From Branchiostoma belcheri (Eukaryota > Chordata > Leptocardii > Amphioxiformes > Branchiostomatidae): 64,000 bases of DNA. Within the stretch, counting starts at the first letter, position 1. Every line of letters begins with the position of its first letter. Below the pieces are notes generated by a model. The model did no database searches, was not told where the DNA came from, and was given only the letters and a program-made list of their open reading frames with translations. This document shows positions 1-12,200 of the stretch, piece after piece. Made by a program: the position numbers and the translations under genes. The stretch spans positions 220,896 to 284,895 of the forward strand of contig NW_017803813.1 in NCBI RefSeq assembly GCF_001625305.1, written 5' to 3'.

Positions 1-230
1 AGAGGCCGTGCATGAGGGAGAAAAGAGGAATGAATTTGAAAGCAATTTAAAAGAATCGTGGACATAAAAATATCAACATACAAACCACAACAAAGGCAAA
101 TACAAATACGTTTAACCAGCGTATCGACAATAACAGAAACCTCACTAGTCCAATTTGTGCAGAAATCAAAATGAAGCTGTTGTTATGACTCACCTTGTAT
201 TTTCGACACCACTTTGTTTCCGCACTCCAG
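1..230 (+). other. 3' end of MHC-1 intron 3
   Basis: These bases precede the first recognisable MHC-1 exon and end in a good acceptor (pyrimidine-rich tract and CAG at 228-230). By comparison with MHC-2 to MHC-4 this is the end of the intron between the exon ending in ...NGMIY and the exon starting TYSGLF. The promoter, 5' UTR exons and the first 115 codons of MHC-1 therefore lie left of the window. Nothing else is seen here. Confidence 0.75.
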
Positions 231-3200
231 ACCTACTCCGGGTTGTTCTGCGTCGTGATCAACCCCTTCAGGCGCCTCCCTCTCTACACGGAGGAGGTTG
301 TGGCCATGTACCGTGGCAAGAGGCGTCAGGAAATGCCGCCTCACTTGTTCTCTGTGGCTGACAACGCCTACCAGAACATGCTGATCGGTATGTGTACCTG
401 TGACGAGAAAGACAGGGAGAAAATTCATTCTAGAGGATCTACATATACCCCAACAAACTCAAATCTCATCTCGTAACAATGAAAGTAAACTCAGAATAAA
501 AAGTTCAAGTAAAAGTTTGAATGTTCAACGTTTGTTGATCCAACATTACATCAGCTGAAAAAATTCTGTCAGGTGCAGCATTTTCATCTAAATCTTATTT
601 AAATCGATTTGGATTTATTAGATGGGACATAAGGTTCTGGAAATTAACAGTGCTTAAATTCGTTGCAATATGGGAACCGAAAATATTTTCGCTTTCAAAC
701 TTTCATATCAAATTTAATTTGTGCTAACGATAACTATTGCACCATCTTTAGACGATATAGCATAAATATGTTGTATATTGACTCACAAGGACTACAAGCT
801 AACGCGGTAGTCTTACTCAGATACAAGGCTTAATCACTAACAATTTGTCTTCGTTAAATAAGGATACCAAGACCACCATCCAGACATCTACTAGAAGAAA
901 CTTATGCTTGCATACTTTCCATTTGTCAATTCGTTTTGAACTCTACTCACAACCATAGAGCTTCACATATACCAGTGCTAACTTAGACTGTATAGAAAAC
1001 CATCGCCACACTATATGTGTGTATCTGTGTATCTGTATAGCTGTATTGCCATAACACACCAGCACGCGGTGCGGAACCAACTGGTTATATATCACATTAA
1101 CCGACCTGTCAGTCTAATCTTAACTCATCTAACTGCAAGTATTGTTTAAAGCTATCTAGTAAGGATCCTCACATTAACGAGATACAGAATTCAAACCTGC
1201 GGTGAGGACGACATTCTGACGACTTGTTTTTTTCTCTCCTGACCGCTCAACCTGCAGACCACCAGAACCAGTCCATGTTGATCACGTGAGTACTGCCTCT
1301 TGCATACTTCCTACCCGTGGTTTATTGTATTAACCACTTGTTAACGACGCCTTCTTCTTTCCTTCCCCACAGGAATGAAATCAGGCGTAGGTAACCAATC
1401 CATCCTGATCACGTAAGTAAACCGCCCAAGCCGCCTCACCGTGAGATGTGTCTTCGAATCCCTCCGCACCAGACGACAATTTGCTTCGTTTAAACTTTGC
1501 GTTAATGTTTCAGCATTAAACCGTCCTCTTGCGCCTTGTACGACCAATCGGGACAGCCCGACGATTACCGATAAAAACCGACGACAGCCGATGAAGGACG
1601 ACGATAGCCGAAAAGCTGCCGACGACTACCGACACAAACCAGCTACTGTCGATCGATAAAGAACAACCCATGCACAATTGACCTGGGAACAGTAATGAAT
1701 TCTAGGAAATGACCATGTACTACGAAAAATTCCAGGAAAGACATACCACGACAGCTGTTAAGGCATCCTTAAAGGCAAGATCAACGACAAGCAGTTAACG
1801 ATTAACTTGGTACGTTTGCTGCCTTCCAGGAAATGACAATGAAGTACGACCTGCCTCGGAACAGACAGACAGGGACATTAAAGGCAAAGCTGTTGACCTA
1901 ACGACAATCGCCTCCATCAACTATTGCCCTTGTTGTTATTATTTGTTGCAATCGGTATATCAAATTTCAGTTTTGTTCGTGGTGTGAATAGAGTTAGTAC
2001 TTAATCCGCATAACAATTCTGATTTTCCCAGTGGCGAGTCTGGTGCCGGTAAGACTGAGAACACGAAGAAGGTTATCTCCTACTTCGCCCTGGTCGCTGC
2101 CATGGGCGGACCGAAGAAGGACTTAGCCGAGGGCGAAAAGAAGATCACCCTTGAGGACCAGATCGTGCAGACTAACCCTGTACTGGAGTCCTTCGGTAAT
2201 GCCAAGACTGTCAGGAACAACAATTCCTCCCGTTTTGTAAGTATATTTTTTTAAATGTTCAAACCAATAATATGTTCAAACCAATGACAGGAAAGTAAAA
2301 GTAACATCTAAGCAAAAATAACATCTAAAATCAGCGTGTGGTGTAAGAAACATATGTATGGTGTTGATAAGATTTACTTTCCCTCGATTGTACTTTATCT
2401 TTGCGATTTGTTGTTATTTGATAGATCTATGAATAACAACGTTAACACAACACAACCTCTACCCAACAGGGTAAATTCATCAGGATCCACTTCAACACCA
2501 AGGGCAAGTTGGCTGGTGCCGACATCGAGTCCTGTGAGTACAGTACTAATTTTGTATCCATACCATGGTTAAAATGTACACCTTTTCTGGAGTAGTTTGC
2601 ACTGTTTAAAGCCGGTGCATATCCTGTGGTTAACTGGTTGTGGACGTTTCATCCTCTAGATCTGTTGGAGAAGGTGCGTGTGATTGAGCAGCTGCCTGGT
2701 ATGGAGCGTGGCTACCATATCTTCTACCAGCTGCTGTCCAGCGGCCTGGCCGACGTCACAAGTAAGTCAGTCATTCCTTAGCATCTAAACCACACTACAG
2801 CCTTCATCAGGTATTGAATGACCATTCACGTGACTTCATAGGCACGTAACGTCAGAAATTTGTCAACATTTTGATTTGTTTTGTTACAGAGATGTTGATG
2901 GTCACTGACGACGCCCACGACTACCGCTTCTTGGAGAAGGGTGAGAAGACCATCAAGAACGTGGACGACAAGGAAGAGATGGTGTTGACGGACGAGGCCT
3001 TCGACGTGCTGGGATTCACCCAGGACGAGAAGACGAACATCTACAAGCTCACGGGAGGCCTGTGCCACTTCAGCAACATGAAGTTCAAGGCCAAGCCCAG
3101 GGAGGAGCAAGCCGAGTGTGACGGCACCGAGGGTAAGAAACTGAATGTAGAAGTTAGACTGAGAAGATACTGACCCTATTCTTATCTGCAAATCTTCATG

Positions 3201-6200
3201 CACGTACCCTTCGTCACGTCTTGTGCCCCATCCTCACCTTGAGGGGCGGAGACTACGGTTGCATACAGCATCAACCTCCTACATCCTCTACCCTCTGCGT
3301 AAATTCTTCTGCTAGAGAACAGTCATTTTCCCAATCTTCCGTGTTGTCTCCCCCTCCCGTTGCCACAGATGTTTTTCGCCTTGGTCTGTACAATAATTAT
3401 ATTAAATGGAAAACAACATCTTAGGTTTTAACGCTTTATTTCAGCCGCTGATAAGATGGCGTACCTGTACGGCATCAACAGTGGTGAGCTGCAGAAGGGT
3501 CTGCTCAAGCCCAGGGTAAAGGTCGGCAACGAGTGGGTGGCAAAGGGCCAGAACTGCAACCAGTGCATCTACGCCGTCGGTGCCCTGGGCAAGGGTGTCT
3601 ATGACAGGCTCTTCAAGTTCCTGGTCAAGCGTTGTAACGACACTCTGGACACCAAGATGAAGAGGGAGAACTTCATTGGTGTGCTGGATATTGCCGGCTT
3701 CGAGATTTTCGAGGTGAGCCGTTTATTTTACGTCCATGTGCATGACCTTGTTCATATCAAGTGTGGCATTTCTAAAACTTACAATATCTACAAACTCTCT
3801 CCATAGTTCAACAGCTTTGATCAGCTGTGCATCAACTACACCAACGAGAAGCTGCAGCAGTTCTTCAACCACCACATGTTCGTGGAAGAGCAAGAGGAGT
3901 ACAAGAGGGAGGGAATCGAGTGGGAGACCATCGATTTCGGTATGGACTTGGCCAAGACACTGGCTCTGATCGAGAAGGTGAGAAAAGCGGTCAGATGCGG
4001 GCGAAAAGTCGCAACGTTACAACTTGTATGCATTGAACATCATGTGCGACATGATTGTGAATCGGAAGAGTCCATTATCGATATCAAAATGTCAGCAACT
4101 TCTCTATTTCTACAGACTTTCATTTCTGATACTATCCCTGTCATTACTTCTCATATAGCCCCTGGGTATCCTGGCTATTCTGGAGGAGCAGACTATGTTC
4201 CCGAAGGCCAGCGACAAGACCCTCATCGACAAGCTTCGCGACCAACACTTGGGCAAGCATCCTAGCTTCCTGAAGCCGAAAAAGCCCAAGCAGCCCAAGT
4301 ACGAGGGTCACTTCGATCTGGCTCACTACGCCGGCAACGTGACATACAACATCTGCGGCTGGCTGGAGAAGAACAAGGACCCCATGAACGAGACTGTGGT
4401 CGCCTGTTTCAAGAGGGCCACCAACGACCTGCTGAAAGAGCTCTGGGCTGACTTCGCCACTGCCGAGGATGCAGATGGTTAGTCGTACACACAGTCTGCC
4501 CTTACATTGAATATCACTTGTCCTGTCAAGTAATATAATGTAATGTCACATAAACCTATGATATAATATAATATAAAATCTGGCAGACGCTGTTATAAAC
4601 CTACGGATACTTGACCACTGCACGGTATCATTGTCTCTCTGAGGACAGACGATTGCCAAAATATAGCCTTCTTGCATCCAGTGATGTCAAAGAAATGTGA
4701 ACTTACTGTATTTATGTCGTTTTCGATAGCTGGACAAAAGAAGCAGGCCGGTGGAAAGGGCAAGAAGGGAGGAGCTTTCCAGAGTGCCTCTGCAACCCAC
4801 AGGGTACGATACAAATACCCCTTTGTCTGTTTTATCACTGTAAAATGTATGCTCATATTTGAAACATTTGAAACCCATGCCCGAAGGCCAATTGCAAGGG
4901 AACAGATACTTTAACGAAAAAGGTACAAACAAAAGATAGATCTACATACTATTTACTATACTATACTATACTATACTATACTATACTATACTATACTATA
5001 CTATACTATACTATATATCTACATACAAAACTAAATATATCCCCTATTTCACACAGTAGCCATAGTTGACACGATGGGACACGTTCTCCCGTTTCTAACC
5101 CCTCGCTGGTCTATCTGTCCTGACTACAGGACCAGCTGGCTAGGCTGATGGCCACTCTGCACACCACCTACCCCCACTTCGTGCGTTGTATCATCCCCAA
5201 CGAGCTGAAGACTCCTGGTCTCCTGGACAACCCCTTGGTTATGCACCAGCTGACTTGTAACGGTGTACTCGAGGGTATCCGTATCTGCCAGAAGGGCTTC
5301 CCAAACAAGATGATCTTCAAGTATGTATCAGTTCTAAAGACAATAATCAACACATTTGCTAATCTAGAGAATGACACACTTACCTAAGGGGTATGGCCGG
5401 TTTGTACATGGGCATACATAAAGTACTATCGCAGTGGAACCCGCTGCCACCATGTACAGTAGGGGTAGCTTGAAACAATGTTAAGAGATTATAGCTTTAA
5501 GCAATGTTCATTGGTTAGGTGTAACAAGTCGTTCGGTGTAATGTAGCCAGCTGCCTCCGCGCCGCGTGCCTTCGAAGCTGGTGTGTTGCACCGAAGAGCG
5601 GTTATACTGGTTATACAGATACATGTACAGATACAGAAGCTGGTGTGTTACACAGAAGGGCAGTTATACCGGCGTTACAAATACAGGCAGATACAGATAC
5701 ATAAGTGTTTTCCCTTGTTCACAGGGAGTTTAAGCAGCGCTACAAGCCCCTGGACCCGGTGATGTCCAGGCAGGTCGAAGATGACCGTGAATGCTCCGTC
5801 AAGCTTCTGGACCAATCGGGTCTGTCCAAGGAGTGCTACGGCGTGGGCAAGACGAAGATCTTCTTCAAGGCCGGCCAAGTGGCCAAGCTTGAGGACATCC
5901 GTGACGCCAAGCTGGCTGTGATCGTGACAACGGTTCAGCAGCGCGTCAGGGGCAAACTGCAGCGTATCGTCTATGAAAAGCTCAAGGTGCAGAGGTAAGG
6001 ACTGTGGTTACTTGTCCACATGGTTACGTCCCGCAATACAGAGGTGCTAGGTACTAAAACTGTTTGTAGGCCATTTTCAATAGTTCAAACTTCAGCGCAT
6101 CGTCTATGAAAAGCACGAGGTACAGAGGTAAGGGAACTTGTTCAGATGGCTACGTCGGACAACACTGAGATGCTAGGTATTGAAACATTTCCAATTGTTA

Positions 6201-9200
6201 AGTCTCTGTATGGTTCGCTCATCTTAATTTTAAACTCACCTATAACGAGATGGAGCAAAGCAATATCAATTAACCTTTGCGTAGCGTCCCGTCCCGACGC
6301 TAGGGAGGCCCTGAAGATGCTGCAGCGTAACGTGCGCAACTGGATTAGCCTGCGCACTTGGGAGTGGTGGAAGCTGTTCTGCACCATCAAGCCCCTGCTG
6401 TCCCACTCCCAGAGCGAGGAAGAGCTCCGTGCCAGGGTTCATAACTAGTGTTTTTTGGTTTGTATATCAGGGAAGCCCTGAAGATGCTGCAGCGTAATGT
6501 GCGTAACTGGATCAGCCTGCGCACCTGGGAGTGGTGGAAGCTGTTCTGCACCATCAAGCCCCTGCTGTCTCAGTCCCAGGGCAGATGTGGAGCTCCGTGC
6601 CACAGCAATGTCTCTAAACCTTTACGTTAATTCTCGTTCCAAACCTAGGGAGGCCCTGAAGATGCTGCAGCGTAACGTGCGCAACTGGATCAGCCTGCGC
6701 ACCTGGGAGTGGTGGAAGCTGTTCTGCACCATCAAGCCCCTGCTGTCCCAGTCCCAGGGCGAGGAGGAGCTCCGCCTGAAAGAGGAGGAGCTGACGGAGG
6801 TGAAGGAGGGCGTGGAGAAGGAAGAGACACTGATGACCGACATCCAGACGAAGCTCACCGCAGTCGAGAAGGAGAAGAACGAACTCGCCTCGAAACTGTC
6901 TAGTGTAAGTAGTGCTTGGTTTGGTTTTTCTGCAATGCCCACGATCATAATAATGATCATACTCATACTCATTTACACTTGAGCGAAGTGAGGAAAGTCG
7001 TATAAACTGCCTTTCCCAACTGTACAAGGTTGGTGACTTGTCAGGACTCGAACCCGGGACCTCTTGGTTCTGAGCCGAATGCTCTGCCGTTGCACCAAAC
7101 AACCCCACAACTTGGACTTGGACATCAGATAAGAGGATGCCAACTAAGGAAGCTGGATCAAGTATAAGGTCCAACCAAAAGGGCAAAAAAGGGAAGATTT
7201 GGGCCTTCTTGTCAAGCCACTGCACTAATGTAGGTGTCAAACAAACCTAAAGCGAAGAGAAGCATGTGGTTGATGGCATTTGAGCACCATGTTCCCTATA
7301 CATGTCAAAAATCATAAGTGCAGTTCATGTTCTAAAATGGATCTTATTATCGTATTGACAACTATGATTGCTACTAGTAAGCTAATGGATGATAATAAGG
7401 CTATTGTAGTGATGTATCTACCTTCATGCCCAACCTTGCTTGTTGGCCACAGGAACAATCAGAAACAAGTGACATCGCGGAGAAGGCAGAAGGCCTGATC
7501 AAGAACAAAGCTGACCTCGAGCAGAAGATTGTGGACTACAAGGAGCTGCTGCAAGACGAGGAGGCCAAGAACTCCGAGCTCAGCGCAGCCAAACGCAAGG
7601 TAAATTCATTGTTTGATTTATTGAAATTGCAACAGTGCAATACACGCGGAACAGAGGCAGCTGTTGCTGGTGTTGTGTCCCGCACATAGAAACGAATATT
7701 GGACAGACAATACTCATTTTCACTTGAGTCTAGTGGGGAAAGTCGTAAAGTACCTTTCCCAAGGGCACAAGATCGGTGGTATGTCAGGACTCGAACCCGG
7801 GACCTCTTGGTTCCGAGTCGCGCACGCTGCCGTTGCGCCACACGACCCCACAATAGCCTAGATGCATTATACTTTTCTTCAAGTTGTTCATTGGTTGGAA
7901 ATATGTTTCTATTGTCATAACACTATACGTGTCGTTACTAAAAGGTCGAGGGTGAGGTGGATAACCTGAAGAAGGACCTGGAGGAGCTGGAGAAGACTCT
8001 GCAGAAGGTGGAGAAGGAAACCCGCGGCGTTGAGAGCAAGGTTCGCTCCACCGGAGATGAGCTGCACGCTCAGGATGACCAGATCAGCAAGCTGTCTAAG
8101 GAGAAGGCTAAGCTGGAACAGCTCAACGCAGTAAGTATTGCCCCTATTTCGTGATAGTTATCTGTATCTGTAAACTCTTCTTTTGTACTGTCTTCTTTCT
8201 TTCACTGATCACAACGACCTACCACATATCATATGATGACAGGTTTTCAAGAAATTGAAAAGTGTTTGATGCCAGACCTGACCAATGGAATGTAAAAAAG
8301 CTCAGAAACCTAATAGCTGACAAGTTACAATCTACGGATCCATAGTTCAATGAGTGATCCTTCTTGTAAATATTGGTTATTCTCGGGGCAAGTCAAACAA
8401 TTTTTTTGTATCCAAATGTTTTTATTTCACTCACATTTTTCTTATAATTCTTCATGAATACAGACCACCCTGGAAGATCTGCAGAAGGAAGAGGACAAGG
8501 TCAACAACCTCAGCAAGCTCAAGGCCAAGCTCGAGCAGCAACTGGATGACGTAAGTGTACCAAAGACTTGAAATGGATAAGTAGCACATAGCAAATTCTT
8601 TATGATCATTAGCGTACATCATATAAGAGTTTGGTTTGTAGTAATGGTTCATGTTTTCTTTAATCTTGGCTACAGCTAGAAGAGAACCTGGAACGCGAGA
8701 AGAAGGCGCGTGCCGAGGCCGAGAGGCTGAAGAGGAAGCTGGAGGGTGACCTGAAGGCCGCACAGGAGACTTTGGGAGGTCTGGAGAACGAGACGTCCGA
8801 CCTGACGAACCGCATTCAGAAGTATGGAAACATTTTTGAGTTGACACAACAATCATATATATTACAATGTAGGTTTGTACATAGATCTAGTTTTGCTGAA
8901 TATAGCTTTTCAACGTCGTAAAGCGTTCGCTGATTCATATGTTCACATTACAGGAAGGAGTTCGAAATCAAGCACCTCGAGGGTCAAGTGGAAGATAATC
9001 AGGGTGCGGTTGCGAGTATGCAAAGGAAAATCAAGGAAGCGCAGAGCCGCATCGATGAGCTTGAGCAGGAGCTCGAGGCCGAGAGGAACGCCCGTGGCAA
9101 GGTTGATAAGCAGAGGGCTGACCTGGCTCGCGAGCTCGAGGATCTGGGAGACCGTCTGGAGGAGGCTGGTGGCGCCACCGCCGCCCAGGCTGAGGTCAAC

Positions 9201-12200
9201 AAGAAGCGCGAAATCGAGCTGCAAAAACTCCGCCGCGAACTGGAGGAGGCGAACATGCAGCATGAGGCCACCGTCGGCGCGCTCAGAAAGAAACTGGCAG
9301 ACGCCACCTCCGACTTAACGGAGCAGGTGGAGAACCTGCAGCGTATCAAGGGCAAACTGGACAAGGAGAAGACCACCCTGAAGATGGAAGTCGACGACCT
9401 CGCCTCTAACGTTGAGGCCATTACAAAGGGCAAGCTGAACGTGGAGAAGGCAAACCGTTCCCTCGAGGAGCAGATCGCTGAGGCCAACATCAAGATCGAG
9501 GAGTCAACCAGGACCGTGCAGGAACTTACCACCCTGAGGCATCGCCTGGAGTCTGAAAACTCCGAAATCGCTCGCCAGCTGGAGGATACCGACAACCAGT
9601 GCGCCCAGCTGTCCCGCGCAAAGAGCATGCTTTCTCAGCAGCTCGAGGAGCTGAAGCGCCAGCTTGAGGAGGAGACAAAGGCCAAGAACCACCTTACCCA
9701 CCAGCTGCGTGCTGCTCAACATGATTGCGACAGCCTCAAGGTTCAAATTGAAGAGGAACAGGAAGGCAAGTCTGAAATCCAGCGCGCCCTGTCCAAGGCC
9801 AACACAGAAGTTACTGCCTGGCGTACCAAGTACGAGACTGACGCCATCCAGCGCGCTGAGGAGCTAGAGGATGCTAAGAAGAAGCTGGCTGCTCGCCTGC
9901 AGGATGCTGAGGAACAGGTGGAGGCCGCCAACGCCAAGTGCAGCTCTCTGGAGAAGGCCAAGAACAGGCTGGCTGGCGAGGTCGAGGACCTCATGATCGA
10001 CGTTGAGCGGGCCAACGCCGCGGCAGCTCAGCTGGAGAAGAAGCAGCGTCTGGTTGACAAGCAGATCGCCGAGTGGAAGACCAAATGCGAGGAGATCACT
10101 ATCGAGCTGGAGACCTCTACCAAGGAGGCCCGTGCTTATGCCAACGAGCTGTACAAGCTGAAGGGACAATACGAGGAGACTCTGGAGTCCCTGGAAACAC
10201 TCAAGAAGGAAAACAAGACTTTGGCAGGTACGTTTTGGGATAATCTATTGCCCTATAACATTTCCTATGGTATATTTTGAATGTGGCAACCTGATCCCTT
10301 TAAATGTGTAATCAGATGATTATGATGAATAATAATGGCTTTGATGCCAAATTGAGCCTGCATTGTTTCTCATTATAGACGAAATCCGCGATCTGTCCGA
10401 TCAGCTTGGCGAGGGCGGCAAGAGCGTCCACGAGCTGGAAAAGGCCAAGAAGCGTCTGGAGGTGGAGAAGGAGGAACTGCAGACCGCCCTCGAGGAGGCA
10501 GAGGGTGCACTGGAAGTGGAGGAGGGCAAGGTCCTGCGTGTCCAGCTCGAGTTGTCTCAGCTCAAGGCTGACATCGACCGCAGACTGGCCGAGAAGGACG
10601 AGGAGTTCGAGAACACACGGTGAGTGTATTGTTCTTTAGACTTAATTTAAGATTAGTTTCACATGACTATACCACTGTAGGAAACTATCTGAAACTTTAA
10701 AATGAAATGCAATATTCACTCTCTTTTAGTAAGAACCACCAGAGGGCCTTGGATGCACTGCAGACTACCCTTGATGTAGAGGTCAAGGGCAGGAACGAGG
10801 CCGTCAGGACCAAGAAGAAGCTGGAGGCCGATGTGAATGAAGTTGAGGCTGCCCTGGAGAACGCCACCAGAGCCAACAACGAGGCCAGGAAGACCATCAA
10901 CAAGCTCCAGATGCAGATTCAGGAAGTCCAAACCCAAATTGATGATGAACAGAGGCAACGTGAGGAGGCCCGCGAGCATCTCGCCATGTCCGAGCGCCGC
11001 TCCAGCATGCTCCAGACTGAACTTGAAGAGCTTCGCAATGCCCTGGACCAGGCCGAGAGGGCTCGCAAGATGGCCGAGTCTGAGCTCATGGAGTCTTCTG
11101 ACCGCGTCGGCGAGCTGTCTGCACAGAACTCGTCTCTAGCGGGTCAGAAGAGGAAGCTGGAGGGTGAGATCCAGACCCTGCAGGCTGAGCTGGACGAGGT
11201 TATGGCTGAGCACAGGCAGACCGAGGAGAAGGCAAAGAAGGCCATTGCAGATGTGAGTCAACTGCAGTGCCTGCTATTTGTTTGCATGGAAAGGTTTCAA
11301 CATGCTTATGGACAATAATGATGGCAATATGAAGCTAAGCGGAAAGTTGATGTCGGAATTGTTTCAGGGGTTAACTTCATTTCAAGTCGGGTTGATCTTG
11401 TATTTTCCTTTTCGTCGACAGGCCACCCGCATCGCCGAGGACCTGCGCAATGAGCAGGAACACACCGCTCACATCGAGAAGACCAGAAAGAACCTGGAGG
11501 CCTCCATCAAGGACCTGCAGAGGAGACTGGACGAGGCCGAGGCCTTGGCCATGAAGGGTGGCAAGCGCGCACTGCAGAAGCTGGAGGCCAGGGTAGGGAA
11601 TGTGGATTTTGTTGTGACGAATAACGTTTTAGGAGGTAGCACCCCCTCCCCCTATACACTAATTCGCTGTGTATAAAGTAAAGTAACTACACCCTGGTTC
11701 TTAGCCGCCAGCACTGTAAACAATCCAGAGTTTTTTCGTTTGTTCTTTTCAAACATAGGTCCGTGATCTCGAGTCTGAGTTGGACTCAGAGACGAGGCGC
11801 CACCAGGAGACGCTGAAGAGCCTGCGCAAGAACGAGCGCCGTCTCAAGGAGCTGAGCTTCCAGGCCGACGAGGACCGCAAGAAGGAGGAGCGCATGCAGG
11901 AGATGGTCGAGAAGCTGCAACTGAAGATCAAGACCTACAAGAGACAAGTGGAGGAGGCTGTACGCACATTTTCATTTTTGTATTTCCACTTACAAATACA
12001 TTTGTAGCGTTGGTCGATATGAGTGTAAGGCAGGTCACAACACTTATGGAATTTTAAGTATGTTGTTCTATAGCTATAGCTTCTGATTTCTGATTCAACG
12101 CCACATGCCAACACATGCCCGCGCATGTTTTCTCGCCCTTACAGGAGGAAACAGCTAACGTCAACCTGGCCAAGTGGCGCAAGACCCAGCACGATCTGGA

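Noticed and set aside
7740-7852. Possible functional tRNA gene on the reverse strand
   Set aside because: Box A and B are present but the stems are imperfect and the sequence continues into a SINE body with a second copy nearby.
7536-7853. Reverse-strand frame containing [18 protein letters not shown]
   Set aside because: Translation of a tRNA-derived SINE head, not a gene.
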